Source: Odiellus spinosus
Taxonomy: Eukaryota; Arthropoda; Arachnida; Opiliones; Phalangiidae
DNA length: 64,000 bases
Assembly: GCA_963920705.1 (NCBI GenBank)
Contig: OY987238.1
Span: 11,092,183 to 11,156,182 of the forward strand
Direction: 5' to 3'
Both the position numbers and the translations under genes were made by a program. Positions 37,796-51,151 of this stretch are shown here, piece after piece. Position 1 is the stretch's first letter. Every line of letters begins with the position of its first letter. Under the pieces are notes generated by a model that did not search any database, was not told the origin of the DNA, and saw only the letters and a program-made list of their open reading frames with translations.

Positions 37796-37891
37796 CCGTA
37801 GGAAGAGAGACATCCATAACCCTCGTACAACTTCGTCTAAAACCAATACTCCAAAAAAAAAAAAAAAAAATAACCCCTAAGTCTCTCTTCC

Positions 37892-37897
37892 AATAAA
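37892..37897 (+). terminator. Candidate polyadenylation signal AATAAA
   Basis: The first canonical AATAAA after the proposed stop codon, 97 bp downstream of it. It lies in an A-rich stretch, so it may be chance. No transcript evidence is available. Confidence 0.3.
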
Positions 37898-39295
37898 AAA
37901 AAATTGAAACTGGCCAGCGCGAAATTTTCTTTACAAAGTTAATTGTAAAGAAAATCCAAATATTTCTTAAAACAGAGAAAGAGTGACGTGGAAAAACCAA
38001 GTCGCGTCAACTGAATTATAAAAACTGTACAAAATGCGATGGAATAGAGGTGCAAGCTATGGACATTTTTTTTAAACAGAAAGTGAAGAAAAAATTAGGA
38101 ATTTTGTGGAAAAGATGAAAATTTACGGAAATGAGAAGGAGAAAATTATCGTAATAGGACGACTGTGATAAATCAAAAAAATAAAAATTGGACGAGTTAT
38201 TGAATTTCTTGGATGACTCAAAACAGATATTAAACAAAAAATATGGAAAAATATTAAAGATGAAAAAAATATCGTTTTAAATAGTGCCTCCTTGTCTAAA
38301 AACCTGTTGAACTCAAAGCACCGTTCAATTTGAGTTGTTTTTTTAATCGGATTATCGCGGAAAAATTCATGGTTAAAAGACATCCTCGTGGAAGTTTGCA
38401 TTAAAGATTCGAATAGATCTCAATTAGGGCTTTAAAACGAGACCAATCTCGTCCAAATCGGAGTATAAATAAGAAAGTTACATAATTTTGAAAATTACAC
38501 CTACAGAATTTTCAAACATTTTCAAAGTTTTCAAATCGTTGCAATTTTCTTATTTATTGGCCGAATTTGACGATCTTGATCTTAATCTGAAGGTATTTTG
38601 AAGCTCAATCCAAATCTTCAATATAATACGACGAATTTCCAAGAGAATAGTCTTTTTAAAAAATACATTATAACCAAAACGTTATAATAACCGAAAAATG
38701 GTGTAAAATTGTAATAAAAACATTGACCAATGATATACAAAACATAACAATCCCTCTTCCTACTAATTCTCCGAAAAAAAAACCTTCATAATCCCTGAGG
38801 TTGTAAAAATTCGGTGAAATATATTAAAAAAAAATAATTGTTTAAACAAATCGTTTCAGCTAAACGGGTAAATGTATTTCGGTTAATTCGAAAAATTATT
38901 ACCGGTATTAAAAATACCCCCTCAAAAATATAATAATACCGGTATACAATGGAAATATAGCTGAAGCTGGGAGTAAATTGATACCCTCCACAAATTAAAA
39001 AGAAAAAAAAATTATATCAAGTTGAAAAATGAAAATGATATGAAACAAAAAATAATGTTCCCTCAGTTGAAAAAAATTGAAACAAAAATAGAAAAAAAGA
39101 AACTGTGAACTGACTTATAATAAATAAAACAAGAAATGTAAGCGTATTTTGTAGTCAAAATAAAGGCTTATCGGCTGACAAAAGTAATAGGGTTTTTGAT
39201 TGAATTAAATAGGCTAATATACGTTACATGATCGCTTATCACAACCTAACACCATATTGTTTCTACTAATATATGGTAAATAAATCGAAAACATA

Positions 39296-39499
39296 CGCGG
39301 AAAATAGGCTTAGCTGGATTAATGGAGATCTATAATTTCTTCGCGACCAATGAGTAAAGGCGAGACCTTCATCATGAGATGGTTCGCTGACACTTCAATG
39401 TGAAATTCAGCATCTCCAGCTAAGCCTATTTTACGGGTAAGTTTAAATTTATTTCTAGTTTAATATTTGTTTTTTTAAAATCACTTATTAGGTTCTCCT
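39296..39499. mobile_element. TTAA-type MITE, family A, partial
   Basis: GGAAAATAGGCTTAGCTGGA at the left and CAGCTAAGCCTATTTTACGG to the right form the palindrome. The element then runs to a shortened right end (GGTTCTCCT) that abuts TTAA at 39500-39503. The left outer arm and part of the right arm are deleted. Confidence 0.7.
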
Positions 39500-40656
39500 T
39501 TAAGAGATAGGTCGTCCGAAATGTTTATCATACTTATGTTCCCTTTTACGTTACTTACGATATAACCAAAAGATAAAATTTGATTGACAAGAACGGTGCG
39601 AAGAAAAAAGATAAGTATCTTCGCTTCCAAAACAGTTCATTAAAAAGCTAAGTCAAGCCCATAATTTTGAACGCTGATGTTCATAATCAAGATATCGAAG
39701 TTAAAAATATTGGCAGGCTCCTTAACTCCATCAAGAAACATTGGAGACGATCTAGGGGAGGATTTAACCCGAAAAACCTGTCATACTATTATTATTCTTA
39801 TTATACTTCGATAGAATGCAGATATTCAAGCTTTAAAGGGTGGGTGAAATTAGAAAATACATTTTGAACAGATACGTCATTAAAAAAAAACCCTTAATTT
39901 GTTATCATTTCTTAAAATCAGAAACCTTTAATATTCCAATTACCGTTAATTAGGTACCAAACCTAAAACTACGTCATTAATTTTTAAGTTCCTTAAAAGC
40001 GCGTCAACCCAAAGATTTAATATAGGTTAGACCTTCGAAAACATAACCGCTGGAATATGTTCCATCGTTTCTTTACGCAAAAAAGCTAATTTTATGTATT
40101 GTATAACGCAGCCCCGTGGTTTTAAAAACCAGAATGATAAAATGAAGTTTAATGCAGAATCCGTTCGTCTTGTATCGATTAATATTGTAAAAGGTAAGTA
40201 ATTATCCTAATTCTAAGCATTACATTTTTTTCCCCCACAAACAAAAAATATGTTTATTTCATTTTGAAAAAAGAACCGAACCGTTGTCAAAGGTGGATGA
40301 ACTTAATAACTTTATCAACATTAAAATGGGAACTGTAAAATTTTGTAGGTTATAAAGGGATGATGAAATTTAATACGAACTTTATGATTTATAAATTATT
40401 TGTAAAATTATTCTTTATCGTATTTTTGTTAGACTCAATTTAAACTTTTGGTTACTTCATTGTAATTATTGTTAATTAAAAATCTAAAGACTAACTACTA
40501 ATTGAAATTAAGTGTTGATTGAATTACACTTAACGTAACTATCAAAGCTACAAACATAAGGTGTAACATTTCCATAATTTACTCAGAGAAACCTGAACAT
40601 AATTTTAATTTTCTTTTTTCATTTCGGAGTTAATTACTCTATCTTCAAATCTACTC

Positions 40657-40834
40657 ATCAATGCGAATAAATGCAGGACCTTTAAGAATTCAGCTAAGCC
40701 TATTTTTAGCTAAGCCAAGTTTTAAATTTATTTCTAGTTTAATATTTGTTTTTAACTTTTTTTACTGGTGGATTAGTCATATTTAAACGATAAGGAATCG
40801 ATAAAAAAATTATTAGGTAGGTTGCATTTTCCCT
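40657..40834. mobile_element. TTAA-type MITE, family A, right half
   Basis: It starts within the palindrome (CAATGCGAATAAATGCAGGA). It then carries AGCTAAGCCTATTTTTAGCT, ACTGGTGGATTAG and GTTGCATTTTCCCT, with TTAA at 40835-40838. The left half is absent. Confidence 0.75.
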
Positions 40835-42737
40835 TTAATGGCAATGTAAATAAAATTAATACATTTCATCTTCCCTTTAAAGTCAAAAGAGGACGGTCGA
40901 AAAATTTATTAGTAAAAGGCGCTTGGGCAGGCGGCAAAAGCCCGAGTTAAGTGACGGCTTGTCAAGGAGGAGATAATGTTAATCAATAACAGACACGTTC
41001 GCATCCTTATACGTAAAGTATCAGATTAAGGTTTCAACTTGGATAAAGTTAACCTACCCCTTTATTTCTTTGAAACCGAATCATAAGAGGTTTGAAAAGG
41101 AGCTAACCTTCACTATTACTGCAAATTTAAACTGATTCTAACTACTGATGCAACTACACAATTTTACAGACTTGGAAGACACGTAAAAATGAAATTGTGA
41201 AATCCGTTTTTTACGGAAACTCGGGTTATTTTCAAGATTGGAGATATATTTTATATACGTATATAGCTATCAACAACGCGGTACTAATAATAAAGCCACC
41301 GAGAGAAAAATTTTAGCTTAATAAATGTCAAAAGAAGAGAACAAGCCCTATATACTACACCATATCGCGTATCATTTGTTCTAGTATGTATATATATATT
41401 ATATATATACAAAGGGTTGGATACGGTAACGTCAAAAAGTCATATTCGGATAGCAAACTCAACGGGTTTTGGGGCCCTAAAACCTCTTGTTCACAGGCAC
41501 CCTTTACAAAATTTCTCTTACGCGTGACACTTTTTAAACCCACGTGAAAGACAAAGGTTTAAAGGTTTCTTGAAATTTTCTCCTGCTTCTACACATCGGA
41601 TGGTAAAAACAAACAGATTTCTATCTAAAATTTAAACGACTATATAAGCTAATTGAAAACTATTTTTCTGGTGAAAACTAACAGCTCAAGAGTTATTTCA
41701 AAGTGTGTAAAAATAGGCAGAATCGTAAATTGACTTCATCCTTGCAGCCTAGATAAAATCTTACCAATCCTAAAAACACTAGATATTGGTTTTAAAATAC
41801 ACATAATAGCTACAAATAGTTCTGGGAAAACATTAATTGGAATATGACGTCAATAGCTTCCACCTACGAGTTTGATCTTAAAAGTTATGAATGTAATTAT
41901 GCAAAATTTTACGATTACAGGGTTCAATAGTGTGACAGATTCGCTAAATTTTAAGGGACCAAGTGCTTGTGGCAAGGATTAAAGAAACAGTTATGGTCAG
42001 CTTTACCAGCATATTTAAAGATTCAAATACTATTCTACCAGGAATTTTGTACCATTTCTAACCATCTTGTTTCCTTTGTAGTAGAAGAAGAAAGAAACGT
42101 TTCATCGGGTGGACTAGCGTGAAACGAAATCCTATAGCAAAAGAGCAAGAAAAACTTTTTTTTTCTTTTTGGACGCCGAGCTTTGAGCAAATGGTGGGGC
42201 CTGGAGTGAAAAAAGGGATGGATTGAGAGAGGTTGGGGCTTGAGGGGGATTCGTGGAGAAAGCCAAGTTACACGGTCCAAAGATTTTTTGAATTCCCTCG
42301 CCGAGGGACACTTTCCGAGTCTTATACGATAGAAGAGCGATTGCCCAACGACAAAAATTGGAAATCGTTCCGAGATCAAAAAGAATTTTGACCCAAAACC
42401 TTCTATCCCCCTTAACCTTTCCTCTCCCCCTCATTTTTACATATAGGTAAAATTTTACATATCTAAAAATATCTCGGTGGTTTTAAAAGGTTTCCGCAAT
42501 TGTTTGATCAATGAGTTTCAAGGGTTACGGACTTCATTAGCGAGTGTTACGAAATTTAAATTATTGCACGACTGAATGATAATTTTTAAATCCCGTGGAA
42601 TCGTTTTTCAAAATAAATTACGAAGTTTTCTAAATAAATCACAACCGGATTAGTGCTCAGAATTACATAAGCATCTGCTAATAAAACAGACTGGACGATT
42701 TTTTGCAATATCTGCAGATTGAAACTCGAGTGATTAA

Positions 42738-44230
42738 AGGGAGAATGCAACCTAACAACAAGTTATTTTTTATCGATTGTTTAAATAGGTATAATCCACT
42801 AGTGAAAAAATTACGAACAAATATTAAACTAGAAATAAATTTATAACTTACACAGAAAATAGGCTTAGTGGGATTCATGAAGATCCAGATTTCCTCGCGT
42901 ATAAGGTCTAGCGACCAATCGAACGTGATTGTAAGTCTCGTGGAGATCTCGACTTTGCTCATTGGTCGCTAGACCTAACACGGAGGGAATTCAGGATCTC
43001 CATGAATCCGGCTAAGCCTATTATACGGGTAAGTTTTAAATTTATTTCTAGTTGAATATTAATTTTTAAACTTTTTAGTGGTGGATTAGGCTTATTTTAA
43101 CAAATATTAAACTACAAATATAAAACTTACCCGGAAAATAGGCTTAGCGGGATTCATGAAGATCCAGATTTCCTCGCGTATAAGGTCTAACGACCAATAG
43201 AACGTGATTGTAAGTCTTGCGGAGATCTCGACTTTGTTCATTGGTCGCTGGACCTTACACGGAGGCGATTCTGGATCTCCCTGAATCTCGCTAAGCCTAT
43301 TCTCAGGGTAAGTTTAAATTTATTTCTAGTTGAATATTAATTTTTAAACTTTTTAGTGGTGGATTAGGCCTATTTGAACAAATATTAAACTATAAATATA
43401 AAACTTACCCGGAAAATAGGCTTAACGGGATTCATGGAGATCCCGATTTTCGCGCGTATAAGGTCAAGCGACCAATCGAACGTGATTGTAAGTCTTGCGG
43501 AGATCTCGACTTTGTTCATTGGTCGCTGGACCTTACACGGAGGAGATTCTGGATCTCCCTGAATCCCGCTAAGCCTATTCTCAGGGTAAGTTTTAAATTT
43601 ATTTCTAGTTGAATATTAATTTTTAAACTTTTTAGTGGTGGATTAGGCTTATTTTAACAAATATTAAACTACAAATATAAAACTTACCCGGAAAATAGGC
43701 TTAGCGGGATTCATGAAGATCCAGATTTCCTCGCGTATAAGGTCTAACGACCAATAGAACGTGATTGTAAGTCTTGCGGAGATCTCGACTTTGTTCATTG
43801 GTCGCTGGACCTTACACGGAGGCGATTCTGGATCTCCCTGAATCTCGCTAAGCCTATTCTCAGGGCAAGTTTTAAATTTATTTCTAGTTAAATATTAATT
43901 TTTAAACTTTTTATTGGTGGATTAGGCTTATTTGAACAAATATTAAACTACAAATATAAAACTTACCCGGAAAATAGGCTTATCGGGATTCATGAAGATC
44001 CAGATTTCCTCGCGTATAAGGTCTAGCGAACAATCGAACGTGATTGTAAGTCTCGTGGAGATCTCGACTTTGCTCATTGGTCGCTAGACCTTACACGGAG
44101 GGAATTCAGGATCTACATGAATCCCGCTAAGCCTATTATACTAGGTAAGTTTTAAATTTATTTTTAGTTGAATATTTATTTTTTAAACTTTTTATCGGTG
44201 GATTAGGAGTATTTGAACGATAAGGAATCG

Positions 44231-44262
<32 letters not shown>

Positions 44263-44284
44263 CTTACTAAGATGCATTCTCCCT
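42738..44284. mobile_element. Composite TTAA-type MITE with five internal 279-bp repeats
   Basis: The element begins AGGGAGAATGCAACCTAA and ends GCATTCTCCCT, with TTAA directly outside both ends (42734-42737 and 44285-44288). Between the arms the central palindrome recurs five times, with AGGCTTA at 42861, 43140, 43418, 43697 and 43976 (spacing 278-279). Each repeat holds paired blocks GGTCTAGCGACCAAT and ATTGGTCGCTAGACC. Repeats 2 and 4 are almost identical, while repeats 1 and 5 share their own variants. An A29 run lies in the right arm (44231-44259). There is no coding sequence; mobilisation would need a transposase from elsewhere. Confidence 0.9.
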
Positions 44285-45961
44285 TTAAGGCAAGAGATCA
44301 ATTTGACAAGTCCAAGTTAATTATATGTTGATTATATTTAAGGCTTTTTCATACTTTTTAAAACTAATTTTATTATAGAAACTAGATTATAAGACTTGTA
44401 ACAGAGATCATATAAAATGCATTTGATTATACTTTTTAAGCTATGCCTATATATCGCGCATAAACTTAAAAAAAAATCAATGTGGATAGACAATCTAATC
44501 CAGATTATATACGTTACTGTTTTACCTTTAAAAACTAATATATAGCACATATAATATATCAACCCCGGCCGTTAGATATAGCCGAATTCCAGGAAATTCT
44601 ATACCTTTATAGCCAAATAATTAATTTCTTGGTATGATATCAATTTCTCTAGGGGGATATGATATTTGGATAGGAAAAGATGAAAAGAGGATTAAACACA
44701 GGTATACTATATGTTTCAAGAAGAGTTTACAATAGGGATAAAGCTAAAGGGGACTGATACACAGTGTTAAACCTAATATTGGTTTTCAAAAAGCGCCGTC
44801 AACTTTTGTCAAAAACGAGTAATACTAAAAATAGATTTCTTTCAAATATAAAAACACGTAACTACATTTTGTACTTTTATAAAGGGGTAGTGGCAATTTA
44901 AAAAAAGTGTCGAATTATAGTTCTAAAATATAAATTTTATGTATATATCATATCTAAAGTATTTACCCGAGTATCGTCTACGAGCGCGGAGAGAAGAGGG
45001 ATAGTTTTTCCGCTGTCTATGCTAGACCGTGAGATTTCAAACTCGAGATATTCGAAGGGAGAGATTACGTACCGAAATGAATTTTTACTAGCAACCCATT
45101 ATGGTTTATCTACAGTCGGATGTAGGAAGGCTGGTCTGGTCCTAGGTCTGGCCCTAGTAAAAACTACTCCGTTTAAGTTTGACTAATTTTAAAAACCACA
45201 TTTCTTCCTTCATCTAAGGATATGTTCCCTCACAATAAAGGAGTTTTCATCCTAAATTTTAGAAGTATTATACGTGCTACTATCTCTTAAGATTAGTTTT
45301 CAAGAAATAATTACTTTTACTATGATTAAATTGTAAGATATTGTATTAATATTTGCTAAAGAATATTTTTGTTCCCAATACATTTTTTATACGGAGAATA
45401 CTGAGGCGTATTGAAGTAGTACAATTGAGCTAAACAAGGGTATAGTTTCCAAAACAAACCTCAACGATAATTAGATATTTATAATCTGTAAATAAACTCA
45501 GTTTCAAGGCGAGTTTACACCCGAAATGTAGAAATGTGTGTCAATCCGTGCCTTCACTTGTCCCACTAGATCAACTGCTACATTTTGACTTTAGATACAT
45601 AGTTTTTCCACCAAATGGGATATTTAAAGGGTAGCGGTAAGATTCATGTTTAAATTTCTTTTTAAATGGGTGGATAATTCTAGATAAACTGTATATAATA
45701 AACTGTATATAAAAAGTTGCACATAAAAATATTTAACTATTTTCTAGCCAACAGAAATGAAAAACGTCTTCCACGATTGTTTTTCGGACAATTATTAAAA
45801 TACCTGAAAGGAGGACATAGCCAAATTATTGATATTTGTATAACCAAGTAGAAATCTAGCTATATAGCGTTTATTCCGTAGATTAGAGTTTTCTTTGATT
45901 GTGAAAGACGTCAAAAGGTTGTTAGAGGGGTTTTCTTTTCAGGATGACCGTTTTCCTTTAA

Positions 45962-46362
45962 AGGGAGGGTTGAAGAAGAAACATGTTTTTCCATTTATGC
46001 TGCTTCTAAAATTAATACTTGTACAGCCATTCAAATTGTTTTGCCATTCAAATGAGACACTCCGCCTAATAAAAAGATTCCCTTGTACATTTGGCTTAGT
46101 AAAATACCCGCGACAAGCGCTGTTGTACGCACGATTGTGCGTGTAAATATAATCTATATCAAGCTTTATTGCGATTCAAAAGAGTGTGTTGCAGCACTTG
46201 TAGCTGCGATTATATCAAGGCAAAGGTAAGGCATCTTTTGAGTAGTCGAATGTCAAAATCAGGATTAATTTTTGGTACAGTTCATACACATTTCCGTAAT
46301 GTTTTACTAATCAAAACTGTCCTATTTTCATTTTTAGAAACAAATTCCTCTTCACCTTGCCT
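45962..46362. mobile_element. TTAA-type element, family B copy 2
   Basis: The left end AGGGAGGGTTGAAGAAGAAA follows TTAA (45958-45961). The right end reads TTCCTCTTCACCTTGCCT followed by TTAA (46363-46366), an imperfect inverse of the left. The interior shares TTGGCTTAGTAAAATACCCG with 37038-37385. The two frames inside (45895-46146 and 46169-46366) are not conserved between copies, so it is non-coding. Confidence 0.65.
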
Positions 46363-47719
46363 TTAAGAAGAAAAAATGTTCAACGCTTTCAATTATTAAC
46401 CGAACCTCGGGTCTGTGTTTACCAAAATTTCGGGTAAAAGATATAAAAAAAATCCCGAAAGAAATAATATTATCCCACCGTTGAGTGTAAACAATCGGAA
46501 ATGCCTTATTGAAGACACTCGAGCCGTTCACAAGGCCAGACATTCGGCGAAGATTAAATTCTGTTTTCTTGCGAAGTAAAATACACAAGGGAATTAATTT
46601 GTAGACCTAATTTAATGTACAATGTTTCAATTTCTGGAGCAGACTCTTTCACCACCTAAGAATCACCAGATTATGCTTTTCTATTCTCGTAAAATATCAT
46701 TTGTAAAGTTCTACAAATGGAATTAAAGTCCGGTTTAAAATTCCATTCGATTTTATCTCAATATAATATTCAGTTTGGTTTAATATTTTAAAATAATCTC
46801 AATTTTACGTAGATTTTAAATTAATCTTTAAACCATCCTAATTTCAAATTCGATAAAATTTCCGACATTTCTGGTATATTTAAGATTAATTTTCGATCAT
46901 GCAAACGCAAAACGAGATAATAAAAACGCTACGCATGTAAATAGAACTTTTCAATATAAGTTGGAGTAAGAAAAGTATAAAATAAATTTACTCGAAGAAT
47001 TGAAAAACGGGAAATCTCGATTTTGATATAGTACGCGGATATGGTATGGGTATAACAATCGTAGATGTGCTCGTGTATGTGTATATATTGTACAGAAAAC
47101 TGGTAGAAATAAAAGAATAGAAAAGGAAAATCAATTTTTATATAAAGGCGGTTGAACTTTTAGGGGTCCAAAAACATTAGGAGGACGTAATGGAAAAATT
47201 GCATTTCCCTTCCACTTTCTACCACTAGAGGGCCAAATGTAGTTTGATAGCAGCCTCCAAAACATGATAGAGTGGGAAAGATCATTTGCTAGCTCTTTTC
47301 TCTCCGCCTATTCCCATTTCTTTTATTTCGTACGAAAGTGAAGAAAAATTTTAGGAAACCAATATTGCAAAAACTATATACGAATTCGTTATATCAAAAG
47401 AATAATATATGGTGATTTTAAATAAAATCGTTTATAACGAAATTGAAAATTCAATATTTTGTTATATCATAAGTGCATGCTAGTTTTAAGCAAATAACAA
47501 GAAATGATTTTCATGTCCGCTTTTACTCTTAAAATTTTAAAAATATTCTACGGGATTATTAAAGAACGGGGTGAAAAGGATATTCAAGTGATCTTTATCG
47601 ATTCTACTATTAGCCAGATGATCCTTGAGGTCACGATAATTAAGCAACGTGACGACTTGTTCTCGCGACCCAATTTATTATTAATTATTAACACCATGAT
47701 TTTATGTCTGGCTCTGGAT

Positions 47720-47840
47720 TAAGTATGTACTTTTACGAAAAAGACCGCGCGAAACCAACCGTATCACGTGCCAGAATGCGTAAGGATCAACTGTAGGCTC
47801 TACAATAGTCACGCGACCATTATATCTATGGTATATTGGT
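47720..47840. repeat. Dispersed repeat, family I
   Basis: GTACTTTTACGAAAAAGACC, GCGCGAAACC and GTATCACGTGCCAGAATGCG match 22095-22190. CTCTACAATAGTCACGCGAC matches 30380-30400. It therefore links the two partial forms of the family. Confidence 0.55.
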
Positions 47841-49239
47841 AAAATAAAATAATAGTTGACTAAACTATATTTAATAAATATAATATTACCTAATGAGAGG
47901 TTGATTTTGAATAGAGATAAATGGTTAAGAGAATGAGCTTGTGAACATCCACTAACCTACCGCCTATCACCCTTTCCTCTAATAATCTGTATTCAACCTT
48001 AGTAACTGTACGGACTACGAACTAATAGAAATCCGAAGGTGGTAGCATATTTTACCTAGTCTCCTCGCCAGCCAATTATGATTATGCTAATTAGAAAGAC
48101 CTAAAACAGCAGCTGGTAAATATAAATTTAAGACAATAGAGATTTTAAGGCCAAAAGCAAACAGCTAAAAGGTGGAGCTTAATCTTAAAAAGATGGAAAA
48201 CTAAATTTATTAATAAATAATTTGTTTAACTTCCATAACTTATTAGCTTTATCCTTTAAGGAATTCTAAGTTTTTTCCTTCATTTCACGAGTTCGGTATT
48301 TAATTCATTAATTAAATAATTTAATCAGATAAAGATAAAGTAAAGGGATTTGTTGATTACCGCAATGACTTGCACTTAGGGAGTGTTTCTGTCAGAAGAA
48401 ATTGTAAAGAATAAATAAAAGGTTTAAAAAAAAACCAAATGAAATTTTAAACAGAAAATCCTAAATTTAAATTCGTGTCTATTAAATGTAAATCTACATT
48501 AAACATTCACTGCCTCTGGTGATTAGTTTCAAACTTTCAATCGGAGCTCTAAAGAATGAAATGCAGATAAATAATTTCTACAGATAATCGTTATTTTATT
48601 AACGCGATTATGTCAGATGAAATTAACTCGAGTCCCATATTTTACGAAAAATCATTAAAACGACTAAAAATTTATTTAAATTTATCGGTTTCTTCATGAT
48701 GTCTGTTGACATACCTTGCGGTAAAATTTCCCATTAAATATTTTTAATCGTTTTTAACGAGATTTCCGAAAATGCTACTCAATTTCCATTTAAAGTTCAT
48801 TAAAAATCCGTGGCAACCTCACTATAATTACTTTTCTACAGTCAATATACCTAATTACTCCCGTTTCCTTGAGGCCATTGGTTGCTAATCTTTATACCTG
48901 TACTTAATGTAATTAAATTCGTACAAATCTTAACCTGCATAAAAGAATTTCACGTCATTTAAAACCTTAAATAGACAAATATATCTTGATTTTCCTTACA
49001 TTAAAATAAACTAATTCTTAAAACTTACTCCAGATTTTTCGGAGTATCTTAACTTCTTCCCGTACTTGTTAAAGGGAGGATGAAACAAGAAATTTTAATT
49101 TTAAATCGCCTAATTATTTAAATCAAATATGACCAATTTCTTACACAGTTCTTTAGAAGCCTGAATAGCCGTATAAGAGTTATAAAAGGCTTTGCGAAAT
49201 TGAAATTAATAAAAATTTGGCTATTAGTGCTCGCAGATC

Positions 49240-49480
49240 GTATAACTAATTGGATTACATCTACTTAATTATAATTAGATGTCCGTTTATTTAAAAATAA
49301 ACTGAGTTAACTTTATCTGGAAATATAACGAAAATGCATAGAAAATTATCCGAGTTATACGTTAGGATAAGAAAATTATACAATCTAATTTCATGGAAAA
49401 TTAATATAAAAATCTGAAAGCACGGTAGCGTTTCATTTTCTTCAAATTGCGAGTTTGAAATAGTTTTATTTTACATGAAT
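49240..49480. repeat. Dispersed repeat, family H
   Basis: It begins near TAATTATAATTAGATGTCCG and carries ACTTTATCTGGAAATATAAC and GAGTTATACGTTAGGATAAG, the same order as at 62030-62220 and 35480-35540. Boundaries are approximate and it is non-coding. Confidence 0.5.
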
Positions 49481-51151
49481 TCAGAGAAATGGTTATATTC
49501 TTAACCGCTGTTATAAGTTTTAATAAGAGTAGCTTGTCTGCTTTAAACGTTAATCTTGGGATAAAGTAACTATATATTATCCGTATATGCAAGATTTTTT
49601 TTGGTTTACAAACAACAGAAGGCACTCTGACTCCAAGGAATATTTGTGATTGGTCGAATTACTGCGATAAATCTTAGTTCTAATTTCCGTTTCACCCTCC
49701 TACTAAAGTTAATTCCATCTTATCACAATAAACTCCAGCACACTCCGGGCAAAAGCTTAAAAGTTTCGGGAAACCCTGCCGACCGTCGGCTTAAGTACAT
49801 TGACCTTCTTAGAGATAAAGATTTTGACCGTTAAACGAAGAAAAGCTCAGAAGATTAAGAGTGCTAAAGGATTAGGAAACTGCTTAAACTCTAAAGCGCG
49901 GGGCAAAGGTGCGGTGGGGGCTCGCAATTAAAGTCAAGGTGACATTGTGTGGTATGTAATTATCGCTTTACGTAGCAAAATACCCTCGTTTACTATCAAA
50001 GAATAACCCTACAACCAGTTTCAGTTTGTCACCTGGTAATGGTGGTAAAATTATTTAATATTTGAGTAGTTTAGTTGCGGATATCGAAACCAATTCACAA
50101 AAGTTGGGTACACCCCTTTTATAACTAATTTTGGTTCAAAACCAATTTATATTTCAAATTAAAATAGTTCATTAATTATCCTTCAACGCTCAAGTACTAA
50201 TCAAGGGAATTTTATAAAGTAAATTTAAAATGGAGCGATTTATTTCATTCACTGTTGAAATTAAAAAACATGGGTTATTTTTATAGTAGTAGAATTATAT
50301 TTAAAATCATGTTTTTTTTAATCTTTATTAGAACTACCTAAAACGTGATTTTCTATAGCTCGTAAAATAATAAAACACAGTTTAAACCTCAAATACATAC
50401 AAGATATCTCTTATTCAATTTTAAATATATTAAATTACGTATAGGTAATATTTTCCCAGCTGAATGTAATATAAATAAATGAAACCCTTATTTAAATTTT
50501 AGTGCAAGGACATATACAGTGTTACTTCCGCTTTAAGAAAGTTAAGAATCTCTTGGCTGAGAGTCCATTAAGGGGTAAGCTCGGTTGGTCATCGCGGGTG
50601 CCGCGCGAAATAGACTAACCCTTCACCCCCAGCCCCCAAGATGTTGGTTTCCCTCCCTCTACCACATCCCCCTTCCCCAAAATCTTAATTGGTCTCTCGC
50701 CATTTTTACAAGCTAATTTTATGGAAGGTAATTCTTGGAAAAGCGGGACCCCGAGAAAACGATAAAAGATAGAGGGCGTGAACTTGGGGACGTAAGTTGA
50801 TGGCCAGAGCTGAAATGTTCATTAAAATACACTCTTGAGCGCCAGGGTGATAAGTAAAATTGACCTTTAATAGATCCTTGACCGGGTATCAATTAGGATA
50901 TTGAATGTGGGCCGGTCTAATCGTTCTATCCCTCTCGAATTCAAAGGAAAGGTGAAGAGGCGATTTCAGTTATTTCTATCGATTTCGAATTATACATAAT
51001 TATATAAATGACTATCGTCAACGCTATACGCAATCATTCTTGAAAGACGTAATAAGTCCTAATCGCTGCGCAATCGCAGTATTCATGGTAGTTCTATAAA
51101 TCCAGTACTCGCTTCGCAATCATGGTAATCACTATAATTACTGGAGACTCT

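Larger units (their letters stand above)
37796..42737. other. 3' flank of the beat-like gene, AT-rich
   Basis: It starts with the presumed 3' UTR. An A18 run is at 37853-37870 and the first AATAAA is at 37892-37897; other AATAAA words follow around 38.5-39.1 kb, so the polyadenylation site cannot be fixed. Family A MITE fragments lie at 39296-39499 and 40657-40834. Open frames at 37764-38401, 39667, 41355 and 42035-42434 are low-complexity or domainless and I do not call them genes. Confidence 0.6.
44289..51151. other. Intergenic AT-rich sequence with scattered old repeats
   Basis: It holds a family B element (45962-46362), family I words (47720-47840 and 48765-48830) and family H sequence (49240-49480). 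A less AT-rich patch around 50570-50960 has no open frame or domain. Frames at 44338, 45895, 46169, 46352, 47504, 49401 and 49646 show no recognisable product. I see no gene in this stretch. Confidence 0.6.

Noticed and set aside
42035..42434. Two overlapping minus-strand frames of 100-114 codons
   Set aside because: Overlapping frames on the same strand with Lys and Pro/Ser runs from homopolymers; no family recognised.
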